Source of the DNA: Candidatus Thorarchaeota archaeon
GTDB taxonomy: Archaea; Asgardarchaeota; Thorarchaeia; Thorarchaeales; Thorarchaeaceae
NCBI GenBank assembly: GCA_016839245.1
Contig: JAEOUN010000091.1
Span: 1 to 14,447, forward strand
Direction: 5' to 3'
Length of the DNA: 14,447 nt
The notes under the pieces were generated by a model. The model was not told the origin of the DNA, ran no database searches, and was given only the letters and a program-made list of their open reading frames with translations. A program made the position numbers and the translations under genes. Every line of letters starts with the position of its first letter. Within the stretch, counting starts at the first letter, position 1. Shown piece by piece: positions 5,614 to 13,348 of this stretch.

Positions 5614-7818
5614 TTACTTCATAGCTTTGAATAACAAACGGAGATTCTCCTGTAGTTCATGGCTCTGTTTTTTATAAGGATGGTCTTCTTCTAAAAGTTT
5701 GAGTAGAATCGAGTTGATGTACTCTATCTCCTCTAGGCAATTCTCAATGATACCTGGCATGAATTCTTCACAGATGATATCATTGATATCTTTCGCTGGC
5801 AATTTGTCAATGACATATTTTACAACCTTTTCAGATATGCCTAGATGTGATTGAACAAGGCCTCTCAATATTGCCTTTAGATCCGATTTTTTATCACTTA
5901 GAGCTTTCATTACTTTCTTTGCATCTTTTACGGGCACACCCAAGTATGTTACAGTTCTTCCTAGTGATGTACACTCGATTGATGTCCCTTGACGCTTGAT
6001 GAGTCCATCTGATTCTAATTCGCCAAAGACTTCTAATCCTCGAAGAGCCTGTATAATGACTCCTGCAGCGTAGGGTTTTGATTCTTCTTGATTCATCGCA
6101 TATGTGGAAAACTTCACGAGATGTTTACAGAGTCTATGTTGTCGGATTCCCTGATATTTCCAAGACTCACACGAACACGATACACCCTCTTTTGACCTGA
6201 GTGTTATATAATGCCATATCTCTCTGCTTCCACTATGAACGAGTCCTTCTATCTTGTCTGGTCTTACTGAAACAAGTTTGACGCTCTCATCAGGAATCTT
6301 GAGTGCTCTATCAAAAGTTGACCGAGTGGACCTCATTTTGAGTATTGCATCAACGGATGCTTCGTCGGGAACTTCAGTACCAATCTTCCTTATGTCTGTA
6401 ACACGACTGCTACTTCCCCAAAACGTACGATTAATGACAGAGAATGGGTCATCTCCCCTCTGTGTTCTACATAATTGTATCAATACCAAATCTTGGATGT
6501 TTTCTGATTCATCCATCGAGCTATCTATGTCACCAAGGAGTGGAATGAGATTCCCCTGAGCATCTTGTCTGAAATATTTGGTTAGAATACGTTGTCGTTC
6601 TTCCTCCTTATCAACAACTACAATTCCAAAGGCTTCGTTATCATACCCTGCTCTTCCTGCAGATCCAAGGACATCACTCATTTGCCACTCTGAGAGCATG
6701 CTTACCGAACCCTCTTGCGATAGTTCAGTTCCAAATTGTTGCATAAACACACCCATCAAAAATACCAATGTGGCTCGTAGTCCGCTCGCAATTGCAAAGC
6801 GGATAGGCATCACAACGACTGGCAGGAGTTCGTATTCCCATGCATTCGAGAGTATCCTTCGTTGAGAAGAGGCTACACCCTCATGAAGAAATGCCACACC
6901 TCTTGATGTCATGAGACCTAATTTTCTAGTGAGGAAACATTGAGGATACTTCTTCATGATATCTTTAGATAGTTCTCTCAAGTCATCTCTATGTTCTGGA
7001 CTCAGGCGTAAATCCAGTATTGTTGTAGACGAATCCTTTGCAATACCTGCCAGCTGTCCCGCAAGTTCCTCACTTGCAGATGTATTTGCACAGAGAATCA
7101 TCACTTGACCATGTCTATAATGAACAAATTCTGTCAAATCAGCTAATGAGTCATTGATGTCATCAAATGCCTTTACACTAAAGATTCGTTTAACATCCTC
7201 TTTTTGATCAAAAATTGGTGAAGCATTTAGCCACGTGCTGAGTTCCTCAAGATTTTCAAGTGGCGGACAAATAGCGATATATTGTATTCCTGGATGACTA
7301 AGGATTGATACTAGGACTGTTTCAAGCCGGACTCCTAGCTCCGGTTGACCAATTAGGTCGAGTCGGTCAATAAGAACACAAACTATCCCATCAAGAATAC
7401 TTGGATTGATTCTCGAAGTAATATCAAATGAACGATAAGTAGAGACAATGACTCTGGCAGATCCAGCACCTTCTTCGATTGCTTTTCGTCTTCTTATAAT
7501 CTCTGATGCTTCAATGCCAAGTTTCTTGCACTTCTGACTTAAAGACTGAAATCTCTTCTCTGCCTGATGTGGATTTGGACAGAGTACCAATGCCTTTGCT
7601 TTATAGTCCGACGCAACACGATTTAATAATGCAATCTCCGCAACTACATAGGCTTCTTCATAGTCGTGCGAAACCAGAATCTGATTTGAGCCTCTTGTAA
7701 TACCATTCTCAACACTATCTCTCTGGAATTTAGTCAAGCTTGCATAACCCTGTCTTCTTAATAGCTCCAATAATCTTGGTGCTAACTGTTGAAGCTCTAA
7801 TTCCTTGAGAGTGCTCAA
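5614..7818 (-). CDS. Ski2/Hel308-like helicase-derived protein with SWIM zinc finger, catalytic motifs degenerate
   Basis: 734 residues. The overall order follows Hel308/Ski2-like helicases, but the catalytic residues are gone. Where motif I (GSGKT) belongs there is VSHDYEEAY at 49-57; motif II (DExH) is IDRLD at 150-154; motif III (SAT) is CPPL at 184-187; motif VI keeps the SAGRAGYD frame at 386-393 but lacks the first arginine. Architecture is retained: FQ at 31-32, VSTYR (motif Ib) at 125-129, LHEGVASSQR in the second RecA fold at 311-320. A SWIM zinc finger C548-x-C550-x13-C564-x-H566 follows, then a helical C-terminus. It probably lacks ATPase activity and may be a nucleic-acid-binding scaffold. 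The start is TTG, with GGAGTGA six bases upstream and an in-frame stop behind; no ATG occurs before residue 240. Exact family not recognised. Confidence 0.75.
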   Translation of the reverse strand: MSTLKELELQQLAPRLLELLRRQGYASLTKFQRDSVENGITRGSNQILVSHDYEEAYVVAEIALLNRVASDYKAKALVLCPNPHQAEKRFQSLSQKCKKLGIEASEIIRRRKAIEEGAGSARVIVSTYRSFDITSRINPSILDGIVCVLIDRLDLIGQPELGVRLETVLVSILSHPGIQYIAICPPLENLEELSTWLNASPIFDQKEDVKRIFSVKAFDDINDSLADLTEFVHYRHGQVMILCANTSASEELAGQLAGIAKDSSTTILDLRLSPEHRDDLRELSKDIMKKYPQCFLTRKLGLMTSRGVAFLHEGVASSQRRILSNAWEYELLPVVVMPIRFAIASGLRATLVFLMGVFMQQFGTELSQEGSVSMLSEWQMSDVLGSAGRAGYDNEAFGIVVVDKEEERQRILTKYFRQDAQGNLIPLLGDIDSSMDESENIQDLVLIQLCRTQRGDDPFSVINRTFWGSSSRVTDIRKIGTEVPDEASVDAILKMRSTRSTFDRALKIPDESVKLVSVRPDKIEGLVHSGSREIWHYITLRSKEGVSCSCESWKYQGIRQHRLCKHLVKFSTYAMNQEESKPYAAGVIIQALRGLEVFGELESDGLIKRQGTSIECTSLGRTVTYLGVPVKDAKKVMKALSDKKSDLKAILRGLVQSHLGISEKVVKYVIDKLPAKDINDIICEEFMPGIIENCLEEIEYINSILLKLLEEDHPYKKQSHELQENLRLLFKAMK

Positions 7819-8085
7819 ATCAACTCACTCCGTTGTTCATTTGCGCATTATCGAGTAGCCAAATTAGTATTTGATGCTATTAGTTTTGTGCGTACTTGGT
7901 CCAAATACTGTCAAATTTGTCTAAAAATGTAAAATTCTGTATATTTATTGCTCTTACTCTGACTTTCGTAAGAAGTGTATCTTACACAGACACATACAAA
8001 CTCTCAAAAGCAGCAGGTTTGATGTTTGACTATCAAGGCATGAAAGAATGTGCCTTATTCCATCCATCGTAGAGGCTGAATTGTA
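7819..8085. promoter_or_regulatory. Divergent intergenic region with palindromes
   Basis: A 267-bp gap between the SWIM/helicase-like gene (-) and the PAC2 gene (+). A TATA-like TATATTTA lies at 7940-7947 and could serve either strand. At 7968-7985 GTAAGA and TCTTAC form an inverted repeat, overlapping GTGTA-TCT-TACAC at 7975-7987; both lie near the transcript start expected for a plus-strand promoter and look operator-like. A further TTGAT/ATCAA repeat lies at 8019-8036. No RNA gene or convincing small ORF was seen. Confidence 0.3.
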
Positions 8086-8826
8086 ATGGCTTTCGTAGCT
8101 ACAACGGACTCAAATTTCCAAATCATCTTAAAAAAAGGATTCACGGTCAAACCAGGATCAACTTTCATTTGTGGATTTCATGGTCTTGGTGAAGTAGGTT
8201 TTTTGAGTACAGCACATTTGACTAGAACTTTAGAAGCTGAGCGTGTTGGATACATTAAGAGTGATATGCTCCCTCTCTTTGTGTCCATGGAGAACGAAAA
8301 ATTAGTTCTTCCCTTCGAGCTCTATTCCTATGCTCCTAAAAAAATGATATTTCTAGTTCCCAGGTTTCAACCGCATCAATCTGAGCAGTGGGGATTCATA
8401 GATCAACTTGCTTCTTGGATTGCAGAGAATAAGTTCGAGGAAACTTTACTCCTTGGAGGATTGGATGCAAGTTTTAAGGAAGATGATCAGGAGATGCGTT
8501 GTGTGCCAACCTCTGCATATGAATCAAAACTTGAGAAATGGTCGGTCCCTCTACTTGAGGAAGGTCTTTTTGTTGCTGGTCCACTAGCTCTTTGCCTTGC
8601 GGAGTTAGAAATGCGTGATCAAGCTGCCATTGGCCTATTGACATATGCTACAAGAGGGAGACCTGATCCCCGCTCAGCTGCAACCATGTTAGAGAAAATC
8701 AACGATGTCTATGGTGTAGAAGCAAATGTTGAGCAACTTCTTGAAGAATCACGCGAAATAGAACGGCTTGAAAAAATGCGTAAGTCTATTGAGTCATCAG
8801 ACAGACCCGGAGATATGTTTGTCTAA
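8086..8826 (+). CDS. PAC2-family protein (proteasome assembly chaperone-like)
   Basis: 246 residues, typical for archaeal PAC2 proteins. The N-terminal FHGLGEVGFLSTAHL at 31-45 is the family signature. It is followed by alternating strands and helices (FLVPRFQPH; LLLGGLD; GPLALCLAELEMRD) and a C-terminal helical tail after the DPRSAATML segment. Relatives such as archaeal PbaA/PbaB bind 20S proteasome alpha rings; others are of unknown function. The last three residues are MFV, resembling the HbYX docking motif with F for Y. The start is ATG with GAGG about 10 nt upstream. Its stop overlaps the stop of the Nip7-like gene coming from the other strand. The proteasome role is an inference from the family. 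Confidence 0.85.
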   Translation: MAFVATTDSNFQIILKKGFTVKPGSTFICGFHGLGEVGFLSTAHLTRTLEAERVGYIKSDMLPLFVSMENEKLVLPFELYSYAPKKMIFLVPRFQPHQSEQWGFIDQLASWIAENKFEETLLLGGLDASFKEDDQEMRCVPTSAYESKLEKWSVPLLEEGLFVAGPLALCLAELEMRDQAAIGLLTYATRGRPDPRSAATMLEKINDVYGVEANVEQLLEESREIERLEKMRKSIESSDRPGDMFV

Positions 8827-9368
8827 CCAAGTCTTCGAATGAACCATCCAATGTCAACGAGATTCTTACCTACCAGTTTATCACCACTAAGACGATTGAA
8901 CTTCACAGAATCTATTGATAATGCAGCAATTCCAAGGCACTCATGGTCTTCATTTAAGACTAGTACTCTCTGACCCTTTTTTAGATCTGAATCAATCCAT
9001 AAAACAGATTCTTTGAGGACGCTACGGCCATATGTGAACGCCTCCGCTGCTTTTTGTGAAACAATCAATACTTTCGTAGTAATTTGGACTAACTCTGGTA
9101 AGACCTGCAGACTTAACCTAAATCTATCTTTGGACATGATTCCGAGTTGTTTACCTATTAGGTGGTACTCATACCCCTCTTGCGATTCATCGAGTATCAT
9201 CTTCACCCAAGACATTGGAATGAGATAGATATTCCTTAATTCCTCATCAACAAGTGCGATTGGTGTCCTGTTACCAAGAAGTGTCTTTGTTGCGCCTTCA
9301 CCAAATTCACTATCAATAGATTTCACAATAGACTCCCACTCTACTGGATCAAGGAGTTCAGGCTTCAT
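8823..9368 (-). CDS. Nip7-like PUA-domain ribosome biogenesis protein
   Basis: 181 residues, the size of Nip7. An N-terminal domain (about 1-98) includes HLIGKQLGIMSKDRFRLSLQ at 69-88, corresponding to the LGT-FGKFTK-FRLH block of Nip7. A C-terminal PUA domain follows (about 99-181) with YGRSVLKESV at 113-122, KKGQRVLVL at 130-138 and the closing VDIGWFIR at 171-178. Nip7 acts in large-subunit pre-rRNA processing and, in eukaryotes and Pyrococcus (from memory), binds RNA through PUA. Its start overlaps the stop of the Nop2-like methyltransferase by 4 bp (ATGA), so translation is coupled. That pairing is meaningful, since eukaryotic Nip7 and Nop2 work on the same pre-60S particles. A generic PUA protein is the alternative. 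Confidence 0.78.
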   Translation of the reverse strand: MKPELLDPVEWESIVKSIDSEFGEGATKTLLGNRTPIALVDEELRNIYLIPMSWVKMILDESQEGYEYHLIGKQLGIMSKDRFRLSLQVLPELVQITTKVLIVSQKAAEAFTYGRSVLKESVLWIDSDLKKGQRVLVLNEDHECLGIAALSIDSVKFNRLSGDKLVGKNLVDIGWFIRRLG

Positions 9369-10345
9369 GCGCTATCCCCCTTGACCATTTTACAGATGAA
9401 GAATCCCTCAGTATTATGGCGATGTGGAAGGAATCTTCGTGCAAGTCTTAATGACTCGTTGAGACTAACCCCATAAGGTTGCGGATATCCTGGTGAACCA
9501 AAATCCAAAGGAATCTCTACAATTGATATCTCCGGATATCTTCGCAGAATCTCATCAACAACATACTCGTTTTCCTCAGGTGCAATTGAACAGGTTGAAT
9601 AGACAATAGTTCCTCCTGGGGCAAGCGCAGAAATTGCTGCATCTAGCATCTCATTCTCTCTTGTTGCACAGTATCTAACATCTGCGATAGTTTTGCTAGT
9701 CTTTCTTGTTGGATCAATCGGAAGCAGTCCTTCACCAGAACATGGTGCATCGAGGAGAATTCTATCTGGCTGAAAATCAAGGGAACCAACTTTCTTTGCA
9801 TCTCCTCTCATCACAACTGCATTTGTTACATTGCATCGTAAAATGTTGCTCTCGAGACTAGCCAATCTCTTCCTATCTTGCTCAATTGCTATGACCATCC
9901 CATCATTTTTCATTCTTTGTGCAATATGTGTTGTCTTTCCTCCAGGTGCAGCAGCTAAATCGAATATAGTTTCTCCGGGCTGTGGGTCGAGAATCTTGAC
10001 AGTAGTCATAGAGGGAACACCCTGGACATAATAGTATCCCAGCATATGTTCCAAAAATGCACCAGGCGATGTGAGTCCCTCAAAATCTGCATAAAATCCA
10101 TAATCCAACCATGGTATTTTCTGGATTCTTACTCCTTTGCTTTTCAGTCTATCAAGTATAAAGCTCTCTTCTGCTCGTAGTGTATTGATTCTTATTGCCG
10201 TAGATATTGGTTTCTCACAAGCTTCAAGGAATTGCATCGTTTCTCTCTCCCCCCAAAGAGCAAGATACCTTTCAATCATATATGGAAGATATCCATACTC
10301 CTTGGCAATGGTCTTTGCTTTTGTCCGCAATTCCTTACCTGACAT
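9365..10345 (-). CDS. RsmB/Nop2/Trm4-family RNA cytosine-5 methyltransferase
   Basis: 326 residues from the chosen ATG (residue numbers below count from the TTG nine bases upstream). SAM-dependent m5C methyltransferase acting on rRNA or tRNA. Motifs: RINTLR at 55-60, DLAAAPGGKTTHIA at 132-145 (SAM binding), EQD at 158-160, DAPCSGEG at 202-209 (motif IV, C205) and the catalytic STCS at 253-256 (motif VI, C255), followed by PEENE. Both cysteines are intact, so it should be active. There is no N-terminal or C-terminal PUA domain; the separate Nip7-like gene downstream supplies one. The TTG at 10354 would sit 1 nt after the GGAG at 10356-10359, too close, whereas the ATG at 10345 has 10 nt spacing. 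The substrate (Trm4-like tRNA versus Nop2-like rRNA) cannot be decided from sequence. Confidence 0.92.
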   Translation of the reverse strand: MSGKELRTKAKTIAKEYGYLPYMIERYLALWGERETMQFLEACEKPISTAIRINTLRAEESFILDRLKSKGVRIQKIPWLDYGFYADFEGLTSPGAFLEHMLGYYYVQGVPSMTTVKILDPQPGETIFDLAAAPGGKTTHIAQRMKNDGMVIAIEQDRKRLASLESNILRCNVTNAVVMRGDAKKVGSLDFQPDRILLDAPCSGEGLLPIDPTRKTSKTIADVRYCATRENEMLDAAISALAPGGTIVYSTCSIAPEENEYVVDEILRRYPEISIVEIPLDFGSPGYPQPYGVSLNESLRLARRFLPHRHNTEGFFICKMVKGDSA

Positions 10346-10369
10346 CTTGGTCAATCTCCAATTACTGTA

Positions 10370-10816
10370 TTACTCGCCAATATCTTCATTCCATAGTTTT
10401 GGATGTAGCTTGATGAAATCTTCCATCATGTTGCTGCATTCAGTATCATCGAGGACTATTACTTCAATCCCTCTGCTTCTCACGTACTCTTCGGGTCCTT
10501 TGAAATTCTTATTTTCACCAACAACGACTCTTGGAATCCCATAGAGAAGGACTGCACCACTACACATATCACATGGAGAGAGTGTTGAATAGAGAGTTGA
10601 TTTTTGATAGTCTTTTGCACTAAGCCGTCCTGCATCTTCTAGACAATCCATCTCGGCATGCAAAATGGCACTGCCTTTCTGAATTCGCCTATTATGACCT
10701 CTTCCAACAATCCTATGACCAATTACTAATACTGAACCTATCGGGATTCCTCCTTCATGAAGTCCCTTCTTTGCTTCATCAATTGCTTCTCTCATGAATC
10801 TGATATCCTCTGCCAT
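10370..10816 (-). CDS. Cytosine deaminase, fungal Fcy1-like
   Basis: 148 residues from the chosen ATG. A zinc-dependent deaminase of the CDA fold; Fcy1 converts cytosine to uracil for pyrimidine salvage. The zinc site is H53-A-E55 and P-C82-D-M-C85. Resemblance to yeast Fcy1 (recalled sequence) is unusually close: RGHN with N42, QKGSA, TTL-type STLSPCDMCSGA, YGIPRVVVGENKNF with F105, and the C-terminal W142-x2-D145-IGE. These correspond to the yeast substrate-pocket residues N51, H62, E64, C91, C94, F114, W152 and D155, so cytosine specificity is a stronger call than generic tRNA adenosine deaminase or guanine deaminase. The ATG at 10816 has AGGTGAT just upstream; the GTG at 10825 does not. 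It follows the threonine-synthase-like gene by 9 bp and lies 24 bp before the methyltransferase. Confidence 0.88.
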   Translation of the reverse strand: MAEDIRFMREAIDEAKKGLHEGGIPIGSVLVIGHRIVGRGHNRRIQKGSAILHAEMDCLEDAGRLSAKDYQKSTLYSTLSPCDMCSGAVLLYGIPRVVVGENKNFKGPEEYVRSRGIEVIVLDDTECSNMMEDFIKLHPKLWNEDIGE

Positions 10817-10825
10817 CACAATCAC

Positions 10826-12076
10826 CTAATACGTTTCAAGTGCTTTTTTCAAATCCGCTGTCTTGGGTGGAATTATGTGAACCTTTGGTGTCAATCTATC
10901 TGGTGTTGCCAGATCTTTGAATCCTGAGCCGGTGATTGGTACAACAATCCGGTCCTTGGCATCGATGACTCCCTGTTGTATGAGTAGCTTTAGTCCAGCG
11001 AGAGCAGCCACTCCACTCGGTTCTGCGAAAATACCTTCATACTTACCAAGCGCAACAAGAGCATCCTCAATGGCTTCATCTGGAATTGCAATCACATCTC
11101 CCTCAGCAAGTCTAAGATATTTTAGTGCGGCGTCGCCATCCCATGGAAATGGATCAGCAAGTCCACCAGCGACAGTTTTGTTAGAATCCCAAGGTATAAT
11201 CTCCAATGGATCTTGCCCCTCTTTGAATGCTCGAACTATTGGAGCGCATCCAGTTGGTTGGACAACAACTGGTCGTGGTAGCTCATCGATGAGCCCCATC
11301 TGTTGAAATTCCCATAATCCCTTCATCGTACCAGACATAAGACCACCACTTCCAGTAGGAAATAATATCCAATCCGGTGGATTCCAATTCATTTGTTCAG
11401 CAATCTCATAACCTAACGATTTTGTTCCTTCAAACTGGAAGCAATTGAACGGTCCAAATGAAGGCGTTGGAGTCCAACCAAATTCTGTACAAGCAGCGTG
11501 AAGTAGAGTAGTTGTTGGATCAACTCCTTCTTTTTCTTTGCTTACTCTGAAGACTTTTGCTCCTAAGGTTCTAAGGTGTATCAATTTTCCTGCAGGTGCA
11601 TCCTCTGGAACAAAAACAACTGCTTGTAATCCTGCTCTCGCTGCATAACTGGACATAGCTGCTGCTGCATTTCCGGAGGATGCAGCAGATACAGTACTAG
11701 CTCCGTCTTCTAGTGCCTTACTAACTCCAACACAGATAGGTCGGTCTTTAAATGAGCCAGATGGGTTAAATATTTCATTTTTGAGTAAGAGATTTGGCAT
11801 ATTCCACTCGCCTGCTAATCTCTTGCTAGTAATCAATGGTGTATTTCCCTCTCCCAAAGTGACTACATTCTTTTGAGATAGCAAAGGCATCAATTCAAAG
11901 TACTTCCAAAGTCCAGGCCCTCTCTGGTGTATCTCATGTTTTGTAAATATCTCTTTCATTTCTTCAAGGTTCAATGCAAAATCAATTCTGCCGCCGCATC
12001 CATCATTTGGTGGAACATTCTTAATGTCATATTCCTTTCCACATTTTGCGCATTTAATACTACTAAATCTCGACAT
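10826..12076 (-). CDS. thrC: Threonine synthase-like PLP-dependent enzyme
   Basis: 416 residues. Fold-type II PLP enzyme; threonine synthase converts O-phosphohomoserine to threonine. An N-terminal zinc-ribbon-like segment has C9-x2-C12 and C27-GG (the fourth cysteine is not in its usual place). GEGNTPLI is at about 75-82, the PLP lysine K110 lies in SGSFKDR, the SSGNAAAA loop follows, and the phosphate-binding TGSGGLMSG comes later. The residue after SFKDR is P rather than the usual G, so a paralogue with a different substrate is possible. I chose the ATG at 12076, which has AGGTAG just upstream. The frame stays open to a TTG at 12160, but that start lacks a ribosome-binding site and would leave 24 bp between two divergent start codons. 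First gene of a four-gene operon. Confidence 0.78.
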   Translation of the reverse strand: MSRFSSIKCAKCGKEYDIKNVPPNDGCGGRIDFALNLEEMKEIFTKHEIHQRGPGLWKYFELMPLLSQKNVVTLGEGNTPLITSKRLAGEWNMPNLLLKNEIFNPSGSFKDRPICVGVSKALEDGASTVSAASSGNAAAAMSSYAARAGLQAVVFVPEDAPAGKLIHLRTLGAKVFRVSKEKEGVDPTTTLLHAACTEFGWTPTPSFGPFNCFQFEGTKSLGYEIAEQMNWNPPDWILFPTGSGGLMSGTMKGLWEFQQMGLIDELPRPVVVQPTGCAPIVRAFKEGQDPLEIIPWDSNKTVAGGLADPFPWDGDAALKYLRLAEGDVIAIPDEAIEDALVALGKYEGIFAEPSGVAALAGLKLLIQQGVIDAKDRIVVPITGSGFKDLATPDRLTPKVHIIPPKTADLKKALETY

Positions 12077-12184
12077 TTTACTACCTGCCTGTATCCTGTG
12101 CTCACACTTGTCATCTGGATTATCGATTGTTTGGATGGAAACATCTAACTGCATCTTCAATCAATTTGCTTTTGAGGGATTCCC

Positions 12185-12763
12185 TTGAGAGAAACCTATG
12201 AGGTAGAAGTCAAAATTCCTATCTATGACCAGGATCTAATTGTCAACAAAATACAACAGGCAAAGGGACAAAAATTACGGTCTGAGGTTCAGTCGGACAT
12301 GTATTTTGAACATCCATGTCGATCATTCTCGACTACTGATGAAGCTGTGCGGTTGAGGCGTACTTATTCTGAGAATACGGTGCCCTCAGAATCAGATATA
12401 CACGTCGAGCTGACCTATAAGGGTCCAAAAGTTGATAATACGACAAAGACTAGATTGGAATACACTTCTATAGTAAATGATGGTGATTCAATTGTATCTA
12501 TCCTTCACCACACTGGATTTACTCATGTGGCTACTATTACTAAGCATCGGGTCTTCTATGACGTTGATGGTATTTCCATAAGTATTGACAATGTAAATGA
12601 AGTTGGATTATTTGTTGAATTCGAGCTTATCTCTCATAATGACGATGATATAACAAATGCTCGCAAGCGAATTTTCGCACTTATTTCAAGCCTTGGTCTT
12701 GATCCAAATAAGACAATACGAGAATCATACTTGGAGCTTTATCTTCAAAAAAGGGAAGGATAG
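12185..12763 (+). CDS. CYTH-domain protein (CyaB/class IV adenylate cyclase-like)
   Basis: 192 residues. CYTH proteins form a tunnel that binds triphosphates with metal ions: class IV adenylate cyclases, thiamine triphosphatases and tripolyphosphatases. The defining ExExK motif is E6-V-E8-V-K10. Later charged strands follow the family: AVRLRR at about 54-59, ELTYKGP, RLEYT, SISIDNV and FVEFELIS. The length matches CyaB-like archaeal proteins. The actual reaction cannot be told; triphosphatase activity is as likely as cyclase. The start is TTG at 12185 with GAGGGA 5 nt upstream. The gene converges on the HD-domain gene with 6 bp between stops. Confidence 0.88.
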   Translation: MRETYEVEVKIPIYDQDLIVNKIQQAKGQKLRSEVQSDMYFEHPCRSFSTTDEAVRLRRTYSENTVPSESDIHVELTYKGPKVDNTTKTRLEYTSIVNDGDSIVSILHHTGFTHVATITKHRVFYDVDGISISIDNVNEVGLFVEFELISHNDDDITNARKRIFALISSLGLDPNKTIRESYLELYLQKREG

Positions 12764-12769
12764 TGCTCA

Positions 12770-13348
12770 TTACTTGTTTTCATCTCTTAGCCTAGCTACA
12801 AAAGATTCTAGAAATGCATGACGTTCTCGTGCGATTTGTTTAGCCTTTGTAGTATACATTAAATCATGCAACTTTAATAACTTCTCATCAGCATGCTTTA
12901 GAAATCCATCAATCCCTCGTCCTCTTGTGACTGCTTGAGCAATTGCCCTATAGATTCCAATTGCTCCTATTGCATCAAGCTTATCAGCATCGTTTAAAAT
13001 CTGCCCCTCAATGCAAGTTGGTTCTAATCCTTCACTGAATCTATGCGTTCGTATTGATTCAACGACTTGATTAATCTCAATCTCTTTATATTCCAACTCT
13101 TGAAGTATTTCTCTGCCCATCTCTCCTGATAGGATTGAGTGTGAGATTCCTGTTTCATCTTCTTTGGGTCTACCAATGTCATGTAACAAAGCCGCGGCTT
13201 CAAGGACTCTCTTGTTTATCTTTAGTCCTTCAGATAGTGTCATACAAAGAGAATAAACTCTAATGCTGTGGTCTAATGTATGTGCTCCTTTTCCTGTTTG
13301 AGAGAGTTCCTTCTGTAGATTCTTAAGTAGTCTTGATTCTATGGACAT
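12770..13348 (-). CDS. HD-domain phosphohydrolase
   Basis: 192 residues. Metal-dependent HD superfamily hydrolase of the small, stand-alone YedJ/YpgQ-like type (likely a nucleotide or phosphate-ester hydrolase). The metal ligands are visible: H27 in TLDHS, H56-D57 in LLHDIG, H102 region IRTHRF, and D120/D122 in NDADKLDAIG. There is no extra regulatory domain. The start is ATG at 13348 with GAGG about 10 nt upstream. The gene diverges from the transglutaminase-like gene, sharing a roughly 200-bp upstream region, and converges on the CYTH gene. The natural substrate is unknown. Confidence 0.9.
   Translation of the reverse strand: MSIESRLLKNLQKELSQTGKGAHTLDHSIRVYSLCMTLSEGLKINKRVLEAAALLHDIGRPKEDETGISHSILSGEMGREILQELEYKEIEINQVVESIRTHRFSEGLEPTCIEGQILNDADKLDAIGAIGIYRAIAQAVTRGRGIDGFLKHADEKLLKLHDLMYTTKAKQIARERHAFLESFVARLRDENK

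Noticed and set aside
12077..12160. 28-codon extension of the threonine synthase-like frame to a TTG
   Set aside because: No ribosome-binding site there, a good one before the ATG at 12076, and only 24 bp would be left between divergent start codons.
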